Assembly (NCBI GenBank): GCA_965198755.1
Contig: OZ240673.1
Coordinates: 1,674,001-1,738,000, forward strand
DNA: 64,000 bases
DNA from: BOG-908 sp963692875
GTDB lineage: Bacteria; Pseudomonadota; Alphaproteobacteria; Acetobacterales; Acetobacteraceae
Reading direction: 5' to 3'
In this document: positions 1 to 7,900 of the stretch, piece by piece
Numbering within the stretch: position 1 is the stretch's first letter
Layout: each line of letters opens with the position of its first letter
The notes under the pieces: generated by a model
Database searches by the model: none
What the model was told of the DNA's origin: nothing
What the model saw: only the letters and a program-made list of their open reading frames with translations
Position numbers and translations under genes: made by a program

Positions 1-2
1 TG

Positions 3-1163
3 GAGTGCGGGTTGTTCGACGGGCTGTTCCTGGCCGACGTGCTGGGCGTCTACGACGTGTACGGCGGCAACGCGGACGCGGCGATACGCGGCGCGGTGCA
101 GGTGCCAAACCTGGACCCGTCGCTGCTGATCCCGGCGATGGCGCATGCGACGCGCGATCTTGGGTTTGCAATCACCGCCAACACCGGTGCCGAGCATCCG
201 TTCGTGTTCGCGCGGCGGATGAGCACGCTGGACCACCTGACCGGCGGGCGGATCGGCTGGAACGTGGTGACCGGCTACCTGGACAGCGCCGCGCGTGCGC
301 TGGGCCTGCCGGCGCAGGCGGCACATGACAGCCGCTACGACGCGGCGGACGCTTTCATGAACGCGGTGGGCAGGTTGTGGCGGGACAGCTGGGAGGACGG
401 CGCCGTGCTGGCCGACCGGACGGGCGCCTACGCGGACCCGGCGCGCGTGCACGCGGTGCGCGCGGCGGGGGCGGGCTGGCGGACGGACGGCGTGCATCTG
501 TGCGAGCCTTCGCCGCAGCGCGGGCCGGTGGTCTACCAGGCGGGCGCCTCGGCGCGCGGGCTGCGCTTCGCCGCGGAGCATGCGGAGTGCGTGTTCGTCA
601 ACGGCACGTCGCCGGCGCAGGTGGCCAAGCTGGTTGGCGAGTTGCGGGCGGCTGCCGGCGCGCTGGGCCGGCAAGTTCGGGTGTTCGCCGGAATGACGGT
701 GGTGACGGGAGCGAGCCAGACGGCGGCGGAGGACCGCTGCGCGGAGTACGAGCGGTATGCGGACGCCGAGGGCGCGATGGTGCAGTCGGCCGGCTCGATG
801 GGAGTGGATTTCGCGGCGATGGACGAGGACGAGCCGATCCGGATGGTCGGCACCCAGGCGGTGGTCTCGAACTTGGCGGCGATCACGTCCGGGCCGGTGA
901 TGACGAAACGCGGGTTTCGCGAGCGGTTGCGCCTAGGCGGGCGGCAGGCGCCGGTGGTGGGCTCGGGCGCGCAGGTGGCCGACGTGATGGGAGACTGGAT
1001 GGCGCAGGCGGACCTGGACGGGTTCGTGCTGGCACGCACGGTTTCGCCGGAGTGTTTCGAGGACTTTGTCGAGCTGGTGGTGCCGGAATTGCAGCGGCGC
1101 GGGACCTACAAGACGGCGTATGGTGCGGGAACGTTGCGGGAGAAACTGGCTGCGCCTGGATGA
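3..1163 (+). CDS. NtaA/SnaA/DszA-family FMN-dependent monooxygenase (5' partial)
   Basis: Cytoplasmic flavin-dependent monooxygenase of the bacterial-luciferase-like superfamily; relatives use FMNH2 from a separate reductase to oxidise nitrilotriacetate, sulfones or similar small molecules. The frame is already open at the window edge (Glu-Cys-Gly before the first start-like codon), so the true start lies upstream; 386 residues are visible. Family signatures seen are the N-terminal FLADVLGVYDVYGG segment, the GRIGWNVVTGY segment and the GPVVYQAGAS segment of the flavin-binding barrel. It ends at a TGA (1161-1163), followed by about 165 bp of spacer and then a degenerate palindromic element. 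The substrate cannot be told from sequence. Family assignment is secure; the role is unknown. Confidence 0.88.
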   Translation, partial: ECGLFDGLFLADVLGVYDVYGGNADAAIRGAVQVPNLDPSLLIPAMAHATRDLGFAITANTGAEHPFVFARRMSTLDHLTGGRIGWNVVTGYLDSAARALGLPAQAAHDSRYDAADAFMNAVGRLWRDSWEDGAVLADRTGAYADPARVHAVRAAGAGWRTDGVHLCEPSPQRGPVVYQAGASARGLRFAAEHAECVFVNGTSPAQVAKLVGELRAAAGALGRQVRVFAGMTVVTGASQTAAEDRCAEYERYADAEGAMVQSAGSMGVDFAAMDEDEPIRMVGTQAVVSNLAAITSGPVMTKRGFRERLRLGGRQAPVVGSGAQVADVMGDWMAQADLDGFVLARTVSPECFEDFVELVVPELQRRGTYKTAYGAGTLREKLAAPG

Positions 1164-1328
1164 TGGGCCCTTGGCTCGGTAACCAGTGCTGCGACTAGCC
1201 CGACGTGGGAGGCGAGGTCTCGATTTTTTCAAAATTAGCAAGTTTCATGCCTGCTGTTGCGGAGGTTTCTGTAACACGTGCCTGACGCCGGCGACTATGA
1301 ATTTGTACCTCGGAACCGGGAGAGAAAA

Positions 1329-1435
1329 GCAAGGCCTTCTTTTCTGAAGAAAAGAAGCAAAAGACTTTTAGTACGGCTGTCGCGGAGCTTTCTGCAACGC
1401 GCGCCTAAGAAAGCAAAAATTTCTTGGTTTTTTTC
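1329..1435. repeat. Palindromic element PE1 (degenerate)
   Basis: Left arm intact, of the GGCCTTC flavour (TTCTTTTCTGAAGAAAAGAA hairpin), followed by the typical CTGTCGCGG core. The right arm has drifted to a T-rich tract near 1415-1435 and no longer forms the hairpin. It lies downstream of the NtaA-type gene. A weak inverted repeat (1427-1455 against 1757-1785) brackets the MITE that follows. Confidence 0.75.
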
Positions 1436-1548
1436 GGTGTCCGTTTCAAAAGTCGGCCTGGTGAGTCAGCTGGCGTGTTTTTTTGAGCAACGGAGCGGAG
1501 TGGTCGCTTGTGGCCGTGAGCACCGGAGCGGAGGAAAAGCGCGTCATA

Positions 1549-1740
1549 CCAACTGGCGTTGATGCTGACTTGTAGACAGCAAGCAGTCCTTTTTTGAAAA
1601 AAAGGACCAAAAAACTTTTGTCTCCGCTGTCGCGCGCTCTCCGGAGAGGTCCGCGACAGCGGAGTCAAAAGTTTTTTGCTTCTTTTTTTCAAAAAAGAAG
1701 GCCTTGCTTGCTTGGGACGGTCAACCTTCAGGCCGGTTGG
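1549..1740. mobile_element. MITE-like unit 1 with IS630-type ends carrying PE2
   Basis: 192-bp unit with imperfect terminal inverted repeats: CCAACTGGCGTT at the left, and CCAACCGGCCTG reading inward from the right; about 15 of the first 21 positions agree. It is bounded by TA at 1547-1548 and at 1741-1742, the target duplication expected for IS630/Tc1-type transposition. It contains no gene of its own; the middle is a complete palindromic element. A second copy lies at 27476-27664. The ends resemble those of the IS630-type element at 48769-49935 (CCAACCGCCC). Confidence 0.7.
1578..1713. repeat. Palindromic element PE2 (full, inside MITE 1)
   Basis: Left arm AGTCC-T6/A6-GGACC, right arm CTTCT-T5/A6-GAAG flavour. 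The core is a nearly perfect dyad (TCCGCTGTCGCG ... CGCGACAGCGGA) between A6 and T6 tracts, so this copy has the clearest intrinsic-terminator geometry on both strands. Confidence 0.9.
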
Positions 1741-1880
1741 TATTAGATAGCGCAAGGGCGACTTTTCAAACGGACACTCAAAAAACAAACGCTTGCGTTG
1801 CCTTGCTCCCGTCAGCGATTCGATCCGCTGCAGGCCAGCTTGTGTTGCGGCATTGGTTGTGTATCGACGGAGGAGGCAGC

Positions 1881-2423
1881 GTGTTCGCACTTGTCAGAGA
1901 CGACGAGCTTTCCGCCGTTGTGGCGCTGATCAACCGGGCTTACCGGGGCGCCGGTCTGGCGACGCACTGGACCACGGAGGTCGGCTACATCACCGGCGAC
2001 CGCACGACTGAGGCTCTCCTTCGTGCGGAGCTGGGTGCCAAACCGTATGCCTGGCTTCTCAAGTGGCAGGATGCGCAAGGCGGCCTGATGCGAGGCTGTG
2101 TGTGGCTCGAGCCGTTGGGCGATGCCGTCTGGTATCTCGGGTCCTTGGCGGTCGATCCGGCGCAGCAGAATGATGGTCTGGGCCGGACGCTGCTGTCCGC
2201 GGCGGAGGATTGGGCGCGTGAGCGCGGTGCGAGGCGGATCCGGATGACCGTGGTCAACGTGAGGAGCGCGCTGGTAGCCTGGTACGTCCGGCGCGGGTAT
2301 CGTGAGACGGGCGAGACGGAGCCGTTCCCGTACGATGACGACCGCTTTGGTGTGCCGTTGCGCGACGACCTGCATTTTGTAGTGTTGGAAAAGGACTTAA
2401 ACGCGCTAGACGGTGCCGACTGA
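1881..2423 (+). CDS. GNAT-family N-acetyltransferase
   Basis: Predicted cytoplasmic acetyl-CoA-dependent acetyltransferase of 180 residues. The GTG at 1881 is chosen because GGAGGAGG lies four bases upstream and because earlier in-frame codons run back into the MITE. Seen in sequence: strand beta4 LGSLAVDPAQQNDGLGRTLL containing the acetyl-CoA pyrophosphate loop (Q/R-x-x-G-x-G/A variant QNDGLG), then a C-terminal NVRSALVAWYVRRGYRETG helix-strand typical of the fold. The next gene, cstA, starts 109 bp downstream. Substrate unknown. Confidence 0.85.
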   Translation: MFALVRDDELSAVVALINRAYRGAGLATHWTTEVGYITGDRTTEALLRAELGAKPYAWLLKWQDAQGGLMRGCVWLEPLGDAVWYLGSLAVDPAQQNDGLGRTLLSAAEDWARERGARRIRMTVVNVRSALVAWYVRRGYRETGETEPFPYDDDRFGVPLRDDLHFVVLEKDLNALDGAD

Positions 2424-2531
2424 AGCGACGCGGACAAAGCTCCCTATCAGGCGTTCAGAACCCTGACGCGAGGCGCAAAAGGGAGGCCTTCCGCAACTCG
2501 CCGCTTTACAAAACAGTGCGGGAAGAAAACC

Positions 2532-4640
2532 GTGGATCACCACCGCCAGGAACAAAAGTTTTTTGGTTCTTTTTTTCAAAAAAGAACCGCTTCCTTGCTT
2601 TGGCTCTGCGTGGCCGCGCTAGGCGCCGCCTGCCTGGCAGTACTCGCCACCACCCGCGGCGAGACCGTCAACGCCCTCTGGCTGGTAACCGCAGCTTTGT
2701 GCACCTACGCGCTAGGCTACCGCTTCTACAGCCGCTTCATCGCCCAGCGCGTGCTGCGCCTGGACGCAACACGCCCCACCCCGGCGGTGGTCCACCAGGA
2801 CGGGCTGGACTACGTGCCCACCAACCGTTTCGTGCTGTTCGGCCACCATTTCGCGGCCATCGCCGGCGCCGGGCCGCTGGTGGGCCCAGTGCTGGCGGCG
2901 CAGATGGGGTTCCTGCCGGCCACGCTGTGGATATTGGTGGGCGTGGTGTTCGCCGGCGCGGTACAGGATTTCCTGATCCTGTTCATCTCCGTGCGGCGGG
3001 ACGGGCGCAGCCTGGGCGACATGATCCGCACGGAAATGGGGCCGTTCGCCGGCATCGTGGCCAGCGTGGGCGTACTGGCGATCATGGTGATCCTGCTGGC
3101 GGTGTTGGCGCTGGTGGTGGTCAAAGCGCTGGCCGGCTCGCCGTGGGGCAGCTTCACGGTGTTCGCCACCATCCCCATCGCGGTGCTGATGGGGTGCTAT
3201 GGCCGCTGGGTGCGGCCGGGGCGGGTGCTGGAGATGAGCGCCATCGGCTTCGTGCTGCTGATGGCCGCACTGTGGCTGGGCGGCGTGGTGGCGGCGGACA
3301 CAGTCTGGGCGGCGCGGTTCACCTTCAGCGGCACCACCTGGGCGTGGATGCTGATCGGCTACGGCTTCGTGGCCAGCGTGCTGCCGGTGTGGCTGGTGCT
3401 GGCGCCGCGCGACTACCTGTCCACGTTCCTGAAAATAGGCACCATTGCGGCGCTGGCGGTCGGCATCGCCGTAGTAATGCCGGAGCTGCGCATGCCGGCG
3501 GTCAGCCGCTTCGTGGACGGCACCGGGCCGGTGTTCGCAGGCTCGCTGTTTCCGTTCCTGTTCATCACCATCGCCTGCGGGTCGGTCAGCGGCTTCCACG
3601 CGCTGGTGGCCAGCGGCACCACGCCGAAGATGATCGAGACCGAGGCGCAGGTCCGCGCGATCGGCTACGGTGCGATGCTGGTGGAGAGTATGGTCGCGGT
3701 CATGGCGCTGATCGCCGCCTGCGTGCTGGAGCCTGGCGCCTACTTTGCGATGAACGCGCCGCCGGCCATCGTCGGTAGTACGGTGGGCGCCGTCTCGGCC
3801 ACCGTGGGCGGCTGGGGTTTCCCCATCGCACCCGACACGCTGACGCAGATCGCGCACGACGTGGGCGAGCGCACCATCCTGGCGCGCGCCGGCGGGGCGC
3901 CGACGCTGGCGGTGGGCATGAGCCGCATCCTGTCCGGCGCGCTGGGCGGGCGCGGGCTGATGGCGTTCTGGTATCACTTCGCCATCCTGTTCGAGGCGCT
4001 GTTCATCCTGACCACACTGGACGCCGGCACGCGTGTGGCGCGCTTCATGATCCAGGACCTGGCCGGGCTGGCGGTGCCGGCCTGGCGGCGGACGGACAGT
4101 TGGACCGGCAACATGGTGGCCACCGCCCTCGCGGTGACCGGCTGGGGCTACTTCCTGTATCAGGGCGTGATCGACCCGCTGGGCGGGATCAACACGCTGT
4201 GGCCGCTGTTCGGCATTTCCAACCAGATGCTGGCGGCGATCGCGCTGACGCTGGCTTCCGTGGTGCTGTTCAAGATGAAGCGGCAGCGTTATGCGGCCGT
4301 CGCACTGGTGCCGGCCGGCTGGCTGGCGGTGTGCACTCTCTCGGCAGGGTGGGAGAAGATCTTCTCGCCGGTGCCGGCGATCGGCTTCCTGGCGCACGCG
4401 AGCAAGTTCTCGGCCGCACTGGCGGACGGGCGCGTGCTGGCGCCGGCCAAGACCGCGTCCGACATGCACCAGGTGCTGGCCAACGACTACGTGGACTGCG
4501 CGCTGACCACGCTGTTCATGTGCGTGGTGGTGTTGATGCTGGGCGCCGGCGTGCGATGCATCCTGGCCGCCCTGCGCGACGCGCACGTGACAACACGGGA
4601 GGCCGGACATGATCTGCCGCTGCTTCGGCCTCACGTTTGA
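2532..4640 (+). CDS. cstA: Carbon starvation protein CstA (pyruvate/peptide transporter family)
   Basis: Polytopic inner-membrane transporter of 702 residues, the length normal for CstA, which takes up pyruvate or peptides under carbon limitation. Conserved segments seen: TTRGETVNALW near residue 40, YVPTNRFVLFGHHFAAIAGAGPLVGPVLAAQ near 95, and FGISNQMLAAIAL towards the C-terminus. The GTG at 2532 has GGAAG eight bases upstream; translation then runs through a solo palindromic-element arm, which encodes KFFGSFFQKRTA just before the first membrane helix. A TTG at 2595 is the alternative start but would remove the basic residues before that helix. The end overlaps the YbdD-type gene by 32 bp, the usual arrangement. 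Confidence 0.93.
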   Translation: MDHHRQEQKFFGSFFQKRTASLLWLCVAALGAACLAVLATTRGETVNALWLVTAALCTYALGYRFYSRFIAQRVLRLDATRPTPAVVHQDGLDYVPTNRFVLFGHHFAAIAGAGPLVGPVLAAQMGFLPATLWILVGVVFAGAVQDFLILFISVRRDGRSLGDMIRTEMGPFAGIVASVGVLAIMVILLAVLALVVVKALAGSPWGSFTVFATIPIAVLMGCYGRWVRPGRVLEMSAIGFVLLMAALWLGGVVAADTVWAARFTFSGTTWAWMLIGYGFVASVLPVWLVLAPRDYLSTFLKIGTIAALAVGIAVVMPELRMPAVSRFVDGTGPVFAGSLFPFLFITIACGSVSGFHALVASGTTPKMIETEAQVRAIGYGAMLVESMVAVMALIAACVLEPGAYFAMNAPPAIVGSTVGAVSATVGGWGFPIAPDTLTQIAHDVGERTILARAGGAPTLAVGMSRILSGALGGRGLMAFWYHFAILFEALFILTTLDAGTRVARFMIQDLAGLAVPAWRRTDSWTGNMVATALAVTGWGYFLYQGVIDPLGGINTLWPLFGISNQMLAAIALTLASVVLFKMKRQRYAAVALVPAGWLAVCTLSAGWEKIFSPVPAIGFLAHASKFSAALADGRVLAPAKTASDMHQVLANDYVDCALTTLFMCVVVLMLGAGVRCILAALRDAHVTTREAGHDLPLLRPHV
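2552..2600. repeat. Palindromic element PE3 (solo right arm, in coding frame)
   Basis: Only the right arm is present: CAAAAGTTTTTT then the GGTTC-T7/A6-GAACC hairpin and CGCTTCC. It lies inside the predicted 5' end of cstA and is read in frame. Confidence 0.85.
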
Positions 4641-4833
4641 CTTTGCGGTGGCGCGGCTGGCGCAGCGCACGCGCGCGGCGGCCGAGCTGGTCGTGGGCGT
4701 GCCGGACTACGACGCCTACCTGGCGCATCTGGCGGCAACGCATCCGGGGGAGACGGCGATGTCGCGCGAGGCATTCTTCCGGGCGCGTCAGGCGGCGCGA
4801 TATGGTGCGGGTGGAGGGCTGCGGTGCTGTTAG
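4609..4833 (+). CDS. YbdD/YjiX-family protein (CstA partner)
   Basis: 74-residue small cytoplasmic protein of the family encoded next to cstA/btsT-type transporters and needed for full transporter activity in enterobacteria. The ATG has GGAGG six bases upstream and overlaps the last 32 bp of cstA, so the two are translationally linked. Seen: VGVPDYDAYLAHL, HPGE.AMSREAFFRARQAARYG and a terminal CC, all characteristic of the family. Confidence 0.92.
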   Translation: MICRCFGLTFDFAVARLAQRTRAAAELVVGVPDYDAYLAHLAATHPGETAMSREAFFRARQAARYGAGGGLRCC

Positions 4834-4867
4834 GCCGGGACGGGAGGGTTTCGTCCGGTGGAGGCTA

Positions 4868-4918
4868 GGCAAGCGGTTCTTTTTTGAAAAAAAGAACCAA
4901 AAAACTTTTGGTTCCTGG
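4868..4918. repeat. Palindromic element PE4 (solo left arm)
   Basis: Single GGTTC-flavour hairpin arm followed by AAAAAACTTTTGG; no right arm follows. It lies about 35 bp after the YbdD-type stop, between that gene and a convergent hypothetical gene. Confidence 0.85.
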
Positions 4919-5011
4919 GTTGGGACGCGGGGAGAGTACGTGTTCGACGGGACTTGACTGCGCGGTGTTGCTAGCGGCGTGCCGAACGATCCGCGACGAG
5001 GTCGTGCGGCC

Positions 5012-5335
5012 TCAGCCCTGCATGTGTCTACCTAGCTCGGTCAGTTGCGATGGTGTGAGGCGGGCGAAGCTGGTGGCAGGTGGCAGCGCACTCGAACCGG
5101 CGGCGCTGACCTCCGCTGCCTCGTCCAGCCGGCCTGTGTGGCGGAGATACTCACTGATGATGACGCGGGCAGTGTCGAAATAGTCGTGCACCGCACCCTC
5201 GGCGTCGCCCGCCGTGATACGGCAAAGTTGCTGCCAGTTGACGCCGGCCGCAGCACGCAGGGCGTGCTCGTAGACACAGGTCATGCGGTAGTCACGCGCC
5301 TCGGCAACCCAATCCCTGCGTGGCACGTCCGTCAT
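5012..5335 (-). CDS. Hypothetical protein, 107 residues
   Basis: Not recognised. The start at 5335 is chosen because GGAGG lies six bases upstream of the ATG; a longer frame to 5401 lacks a ribosome site. The product is acidic-to-neutral and soluble, with no signal peptide or membrane segment. The N-terminal half (RDYRMTCVYEHALRAAAGVNWQQLCRI) looks helical, and the C-terminus contains an Ala/Ser-rich linker and a LTPSQLTELGRH helix. It is convergent with the cstA-ybdD pair. Probably a real gene from start context and codon use, but its role is unknown. Confidence 0.5.
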   Translation of the reverse strand: MTDVPRRDWVAEARDYRMTCVYEHALRAAAGVNWQQLCRITAGDAEGAVHDYFDTARVIISEYLRHTGRLDEAAEVSAAGSSALPPATSFARLTPSQLTELGRHMQG

Positions 5336-5710
5336 GAGAAACCTCCAGCCGCTCTCGTTGGTCGGTTCCACGCCGGGTTCCGAAGCGACAATGCACAGCA
5401 CGGGTTGAAGTTTCTCGTCCGCCCTCCCGTCAAACGCGATCCTGGCTCAAAATGTGCTCGGGCATTGACCAACGGAATGTTTTGCCTACGGGAGAACCAA
5501 AGCGAAAGTCCAAGAAGCTTGCTGCAAATTAGTCAAACCTCCTGCTCGCCGTGACAACGTCGCCTACGCGTTCCGGTTCTGTCATGACATCCGGCGCCAG
5601 TTGTTGACGTGTCCAGCGTCAAGCTTGGCTGTTGGTGAGAGTTGTGCAGTTTGCCACATCACAGGAAAGGGTGAACTGCTAACGAGCACGTCTATCGCAG
5701 GAGAAAGATC
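5336..5710. other. 375-bp spacer between divergent hypothetical genes
   Basis: Separates the minus-strand gene starting at 5335 from the plus-strand gene starting at 5711, so it should hold both promoters. A TTGACG hexamer near 5604 is a possible -35 box for the rightward gene, with no clear -10. No protein or RNA gene recognised. Confidence 0.4.
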
Positions 5711-6655
5711 ATGGCTGACGCGACCACGTTTGTTGATGTTGACCCACCTTTGGAAGAAATCAGGACCAGCTACCGTGCGGGCGGCACGGCTGAGGCGATG
5801 ACAAGCGACCTGGGATTACTGTCCCAGTTGCCGGGCGATTGGCGCGGACACGGATTCAACCTGACGGCACGGCCGTTCTTCGGCAACGCGGTCCCTTTCT
5901 TCCTCGAGCTGAACGCCACACGCGAGTCGCTGGACTTCACTGTCATCAGCGGGGACGTTCCCAACCGCGGCTCGTTGCAGCACGACATCTTCCTGCACGG
6001 CCTGCGCTACGTTCAGCAGGTGACCGACGTGGTGCAAGACACCGGCATCCACATCGAGACGGGCATGTGGATGCGCGTGCCGCCGACCACCGCTCCCAGC
6101 CAGACCACAGAGAGCTACGTGCGCCAGTCGACGATACCGCATGGCGACGCGCTGCTAGCACAGACGATCTTCACCACGACCGTCCAGAGCGGCCCGCTGA
6201 TCAACCCGGTGCTGTCGATACCGTTCACCGACGCGGTGGTGCCGCCAATCAACGGCACGCCGACGCAGCCGATCACGAAACCGGAGTACCTGGCGCAGTA
6301 CAACACCGACAAGCTGCCGCCGCTGGGCCTGCCGCCCGGCCTCGTTGCAGCCGCGGTGATCGCCGATCCGACGCTGGTGCTGAAGGAACATATCCAGGGG
6401 CAGAAGATCAACAAGACAATCGTGCTGAGCATCTCCACCGCACTTGCCGGCGGCCTGGGCAGCACGCTGGTCAACATACCGTTCGTGACGCGGAACGCGA
6501 ACGCCACGCAGCTGGACGCGATCTTCTGGATCGAGTTCGTCGAACGGCCGAACGGCCGCATTTTCGTGCAGCTTCAATACGTGCAGCGGGTGATACTGGA
6601 GTTCGTCGGGATCAAGTGGCCGCACATCTCGGTGGCCACGTTGAAGCGACTCTGA
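5711..6655 (+). CDS. Conserved hypothetical, heme-binding/lipocalin-like beta-barrel candidate
   Basis: 314 residues. The ATG has AGGAGA close upstream. There is no signal peptide, so it is probably cytosolic. The central region carries PGDWRGHGFNLTARPF, PFFLELNATRESLDFTVI, PNRGSLQHDIFLHGLRYVQQV and IHIETGMWMRVPPTT, a strand-rich pattern that recalls bacterial/fungal proteins related to nitrobindin-like barrels; that link is from memory of the pattern and is tentative. The C-terminal half has PILSIPF-like and LQYVQRVILEF strands. A palindromic element follows 25 bp after the stop, shared with a convergent acetyltransferase gene. Function unknown. Confidence 0.7.
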   Translation: MADATTFVDVDPPLEEIRTSYRAGGTAEAMTSDLGLLSQLPGDWRGHGFNLTARPFFGNAVPFFLELNATRESLDFTVISGDVPNRGSLQHDIFLHGLRYVQQVTDVVQDTGIHIETGMWMRVPPTTAPSQTTESYVRQSTIPHGDALLAQTIFTTTVQSGPLINPVLSIPFTDAVVPPINGTPTQPITKPEYLAQYNTDKLPPLGLPPGLVAAAVIADPTLVLKEHIQGQKINKTIVLSISTALAGGLGSTLVNIPFVTRNANATQLDAIFWIEFVERPNGRIFVQLQYVQRVILEFVGIKWPHISVATLKRL

Positions 6656-6680
6656 CGTTGCGTGGATGCTCGGGCTTACG

Positions 6681-6831
6681 AGCAAGCAAGCGCTTCTTTT
6701 TCGAGAAAAAGAAGCAAAAAGCTTTTGGGCGCGCTGTCGCGCACGGCTGAAACAATGCGTCTCACCAACGCGCAACCCACGAGACCAAAAGTTTTTTGGT
6801 TCTTTTTTTCAAAAAAGAACTGCTTGCCTTC
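6681..6831. repeat. Palindromic element PE5 (full)
   Basis: Left arm CTTCT-T3/A5-GAAG flavour with compensated change in the stem (TTTTTCGAGAAAAA), right arm GGTTC flavour. It fills the gap between two convergent genes and its right edge reaches the stop codon of the acetyltransferase. Confidence 0.9.
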
Positions 6832-7383
6832 CTAGCGGGCCAGCACCGTCAAAGCCCGCCAGCCATAAGCAACCTCGGCCAGACTGGCATCCCCGCGCAC
6901 GTCCATTCGTTCGGCAGCAAGCTTTCCGCCAAGACGCTCGTAGAACCGGCGCGCGGGCCGGTTGTCACGCAGCACCCAAAGAGCCGCGGCGTGCATCCCA
7001 CCGGCCAGCAGGTCGCGCGCTGCGCTCGCCATCAGCGCGCGGCCGACCCCCTGCCCTTGCGCCTGGTGCAGCACGTAGATGGCGCTTACTTCGCCCGCGA
7101 ACCGCTCACGCAGTTCAGCCGAGCGCTGCCCGCCACAGGCGACGAAGCCGAGTATCCGGCCGGCCTCGCACGCCACGTGCACGGTGGTGCCAGGACCTTG
7201 CGCGCGCTCGGCCAGGATGCGCGCCCACGTCGCGGCGCGCGCGCCCACCGACAATGACGCCAGCATGTGGTCCGGCACGAGCCCTGCGTAGGCGTGCCGC
7301 CAGCAGGCGACGTGCACCGCGGCGATGTCGGCCGCGTCCGGAATGGCGGCGCGGCGCAGCGTCCAGCCCGCGCTAGGATGCAC
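6832..7383 (-). CDS. GNAT-family N-acetyltransferase
   Basis: 183-residue predicted acetyltransferase. Seen: N-terminal LRRAAIPDAADIAAVHVACWRHAYAGLVP typical of this GNAT subgroup; strand VSAIYVLHQAQGQGVGRALM with the acetyl-CoA loop Q-A-Q-G-Q-G-V-G-R-A (A-loop consensus Q/RxxGxG/A); and ALWVLRDNRPARRFYERLGG. Divergent from the ABM monooxygenase gene, with 73 bp between starts. The stop codon abuts palindromic element PE5. Substrate not predictable. Confidence 0.88.
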   Translation of the reverse strand: MHPSAGWTLRRAAIPDAADIAAVHVACWRHAYAGLVPDHMLASLSVGARAATWARILAERAQGPGTTVHVACEAGRILGFVACGGQRSAELRERFAGEVSAIYVLHQAQGQGVGRALMASAARDLLAGGMHAAALWVLRDNRPARRFYERLGGKLAAERMDVRGDASLAEVAYGWRALTVLAR

Positions 7384-7456
7384 CGCAGCGCCTGCCCGCT
7401 AGCCTGCGGCTGGCCGTGCGACTACGCTGCTCGCCTGCCATCAGGAAGCACCCAGA

Positions 7457-7765
7457 ATGATCCACGTCGTCGCCATCATCACCGCACACCCCGGCCAGCG
7501 CGAGGCGGTGCTCACCGCGTTTCGTGCAAACATGCCGGCCGTGCACGCAGAGGCAGGCTGCATCGAGTACCAGCCGGTGACCGACACGCCTGGCCTGGGT
7601 TCGTTTCAGGCCAAGATCGGCGACGACGCCTTCATGGTGCTGGAGAAGTGGGAGAGCCCGGAAGCGCTCGGAGCACACGCGACGGCGCCGCACATGGTGG
7701 CTTTCGGCAGGGCGACGCGGGAGATGGTGGCGAGCAGGGTAATACACGTGTTGTCGCCCGCATAA
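7457..7765 (+). CDS. Antibiotic biosynthesis monooxygenase (ABM) family protein, YgiN-like
   Basis: 102-residue dimeric alpha+beta barrel protein of the ABM superfamily, cofactor-free monooxygenases or quinol-handling proteins. Seen: IHVVAIITAHPGQREAVLTAF, EAGCIEYQPVTDTPG, FMVLEKWESPEALGAHATAPHM; the conserved W-E-S and H near the end of the fold are present. Its TAA stop runs directly into palindromic element PE6. The gene faces ruvC convergently. Confidence 0.88.
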   Translation: MIHVVAIITAHPGQREAVLTAFRANMPAVHAEAGCIEYQPVTDTPGLGSFQAKIGDDAFMVLEKWESPEALGAHATAPHMVAFGRATREMVASRVIHVLSPA

Positions 7766-7900
7766 GAAAGAAAGCAGTTCTTTTTTGAAAAAAAGAACCA
7801 AAAAACTTTTGTTCCCTTAGCCGCACGTCTCAGGACAGTATCGCGACAGCAATGACAAAAGTTTTTTGCTTCTTTTTTTCAAAAAAGAAGGCCTTGCTTA
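7766..7900. repeat. Palindromic element PE6 (full)
   Basis: GGTTC-flavour left arm (as AGTTC/GAACC) and GGCC-type CTTCT right arm. It starts at the base after the ABM stop and its right flank contains the ruvC stop codon (TAAGCAAGGCC on the minus strand), so one element serves both convergent gene ends. Confidence 0.92.

Noticed and set aside
2712..4670. 652-codon minus-strand frame opposite cstA
   Set aside because: His/Gln/Arg-rich antisense shadow of a membrane-protein gene.
6666..7376. Many open frames across the palindromic elements, coding peptides such as KVFWFFFSKKNR and KRFFFEKKNQKTF
   Set aside because: The arm is open in five of six frames by composition. These frames recur at almost every copy regardless of context and have no ribosome sites, so they are not independent genes, except where fused to a real gene.
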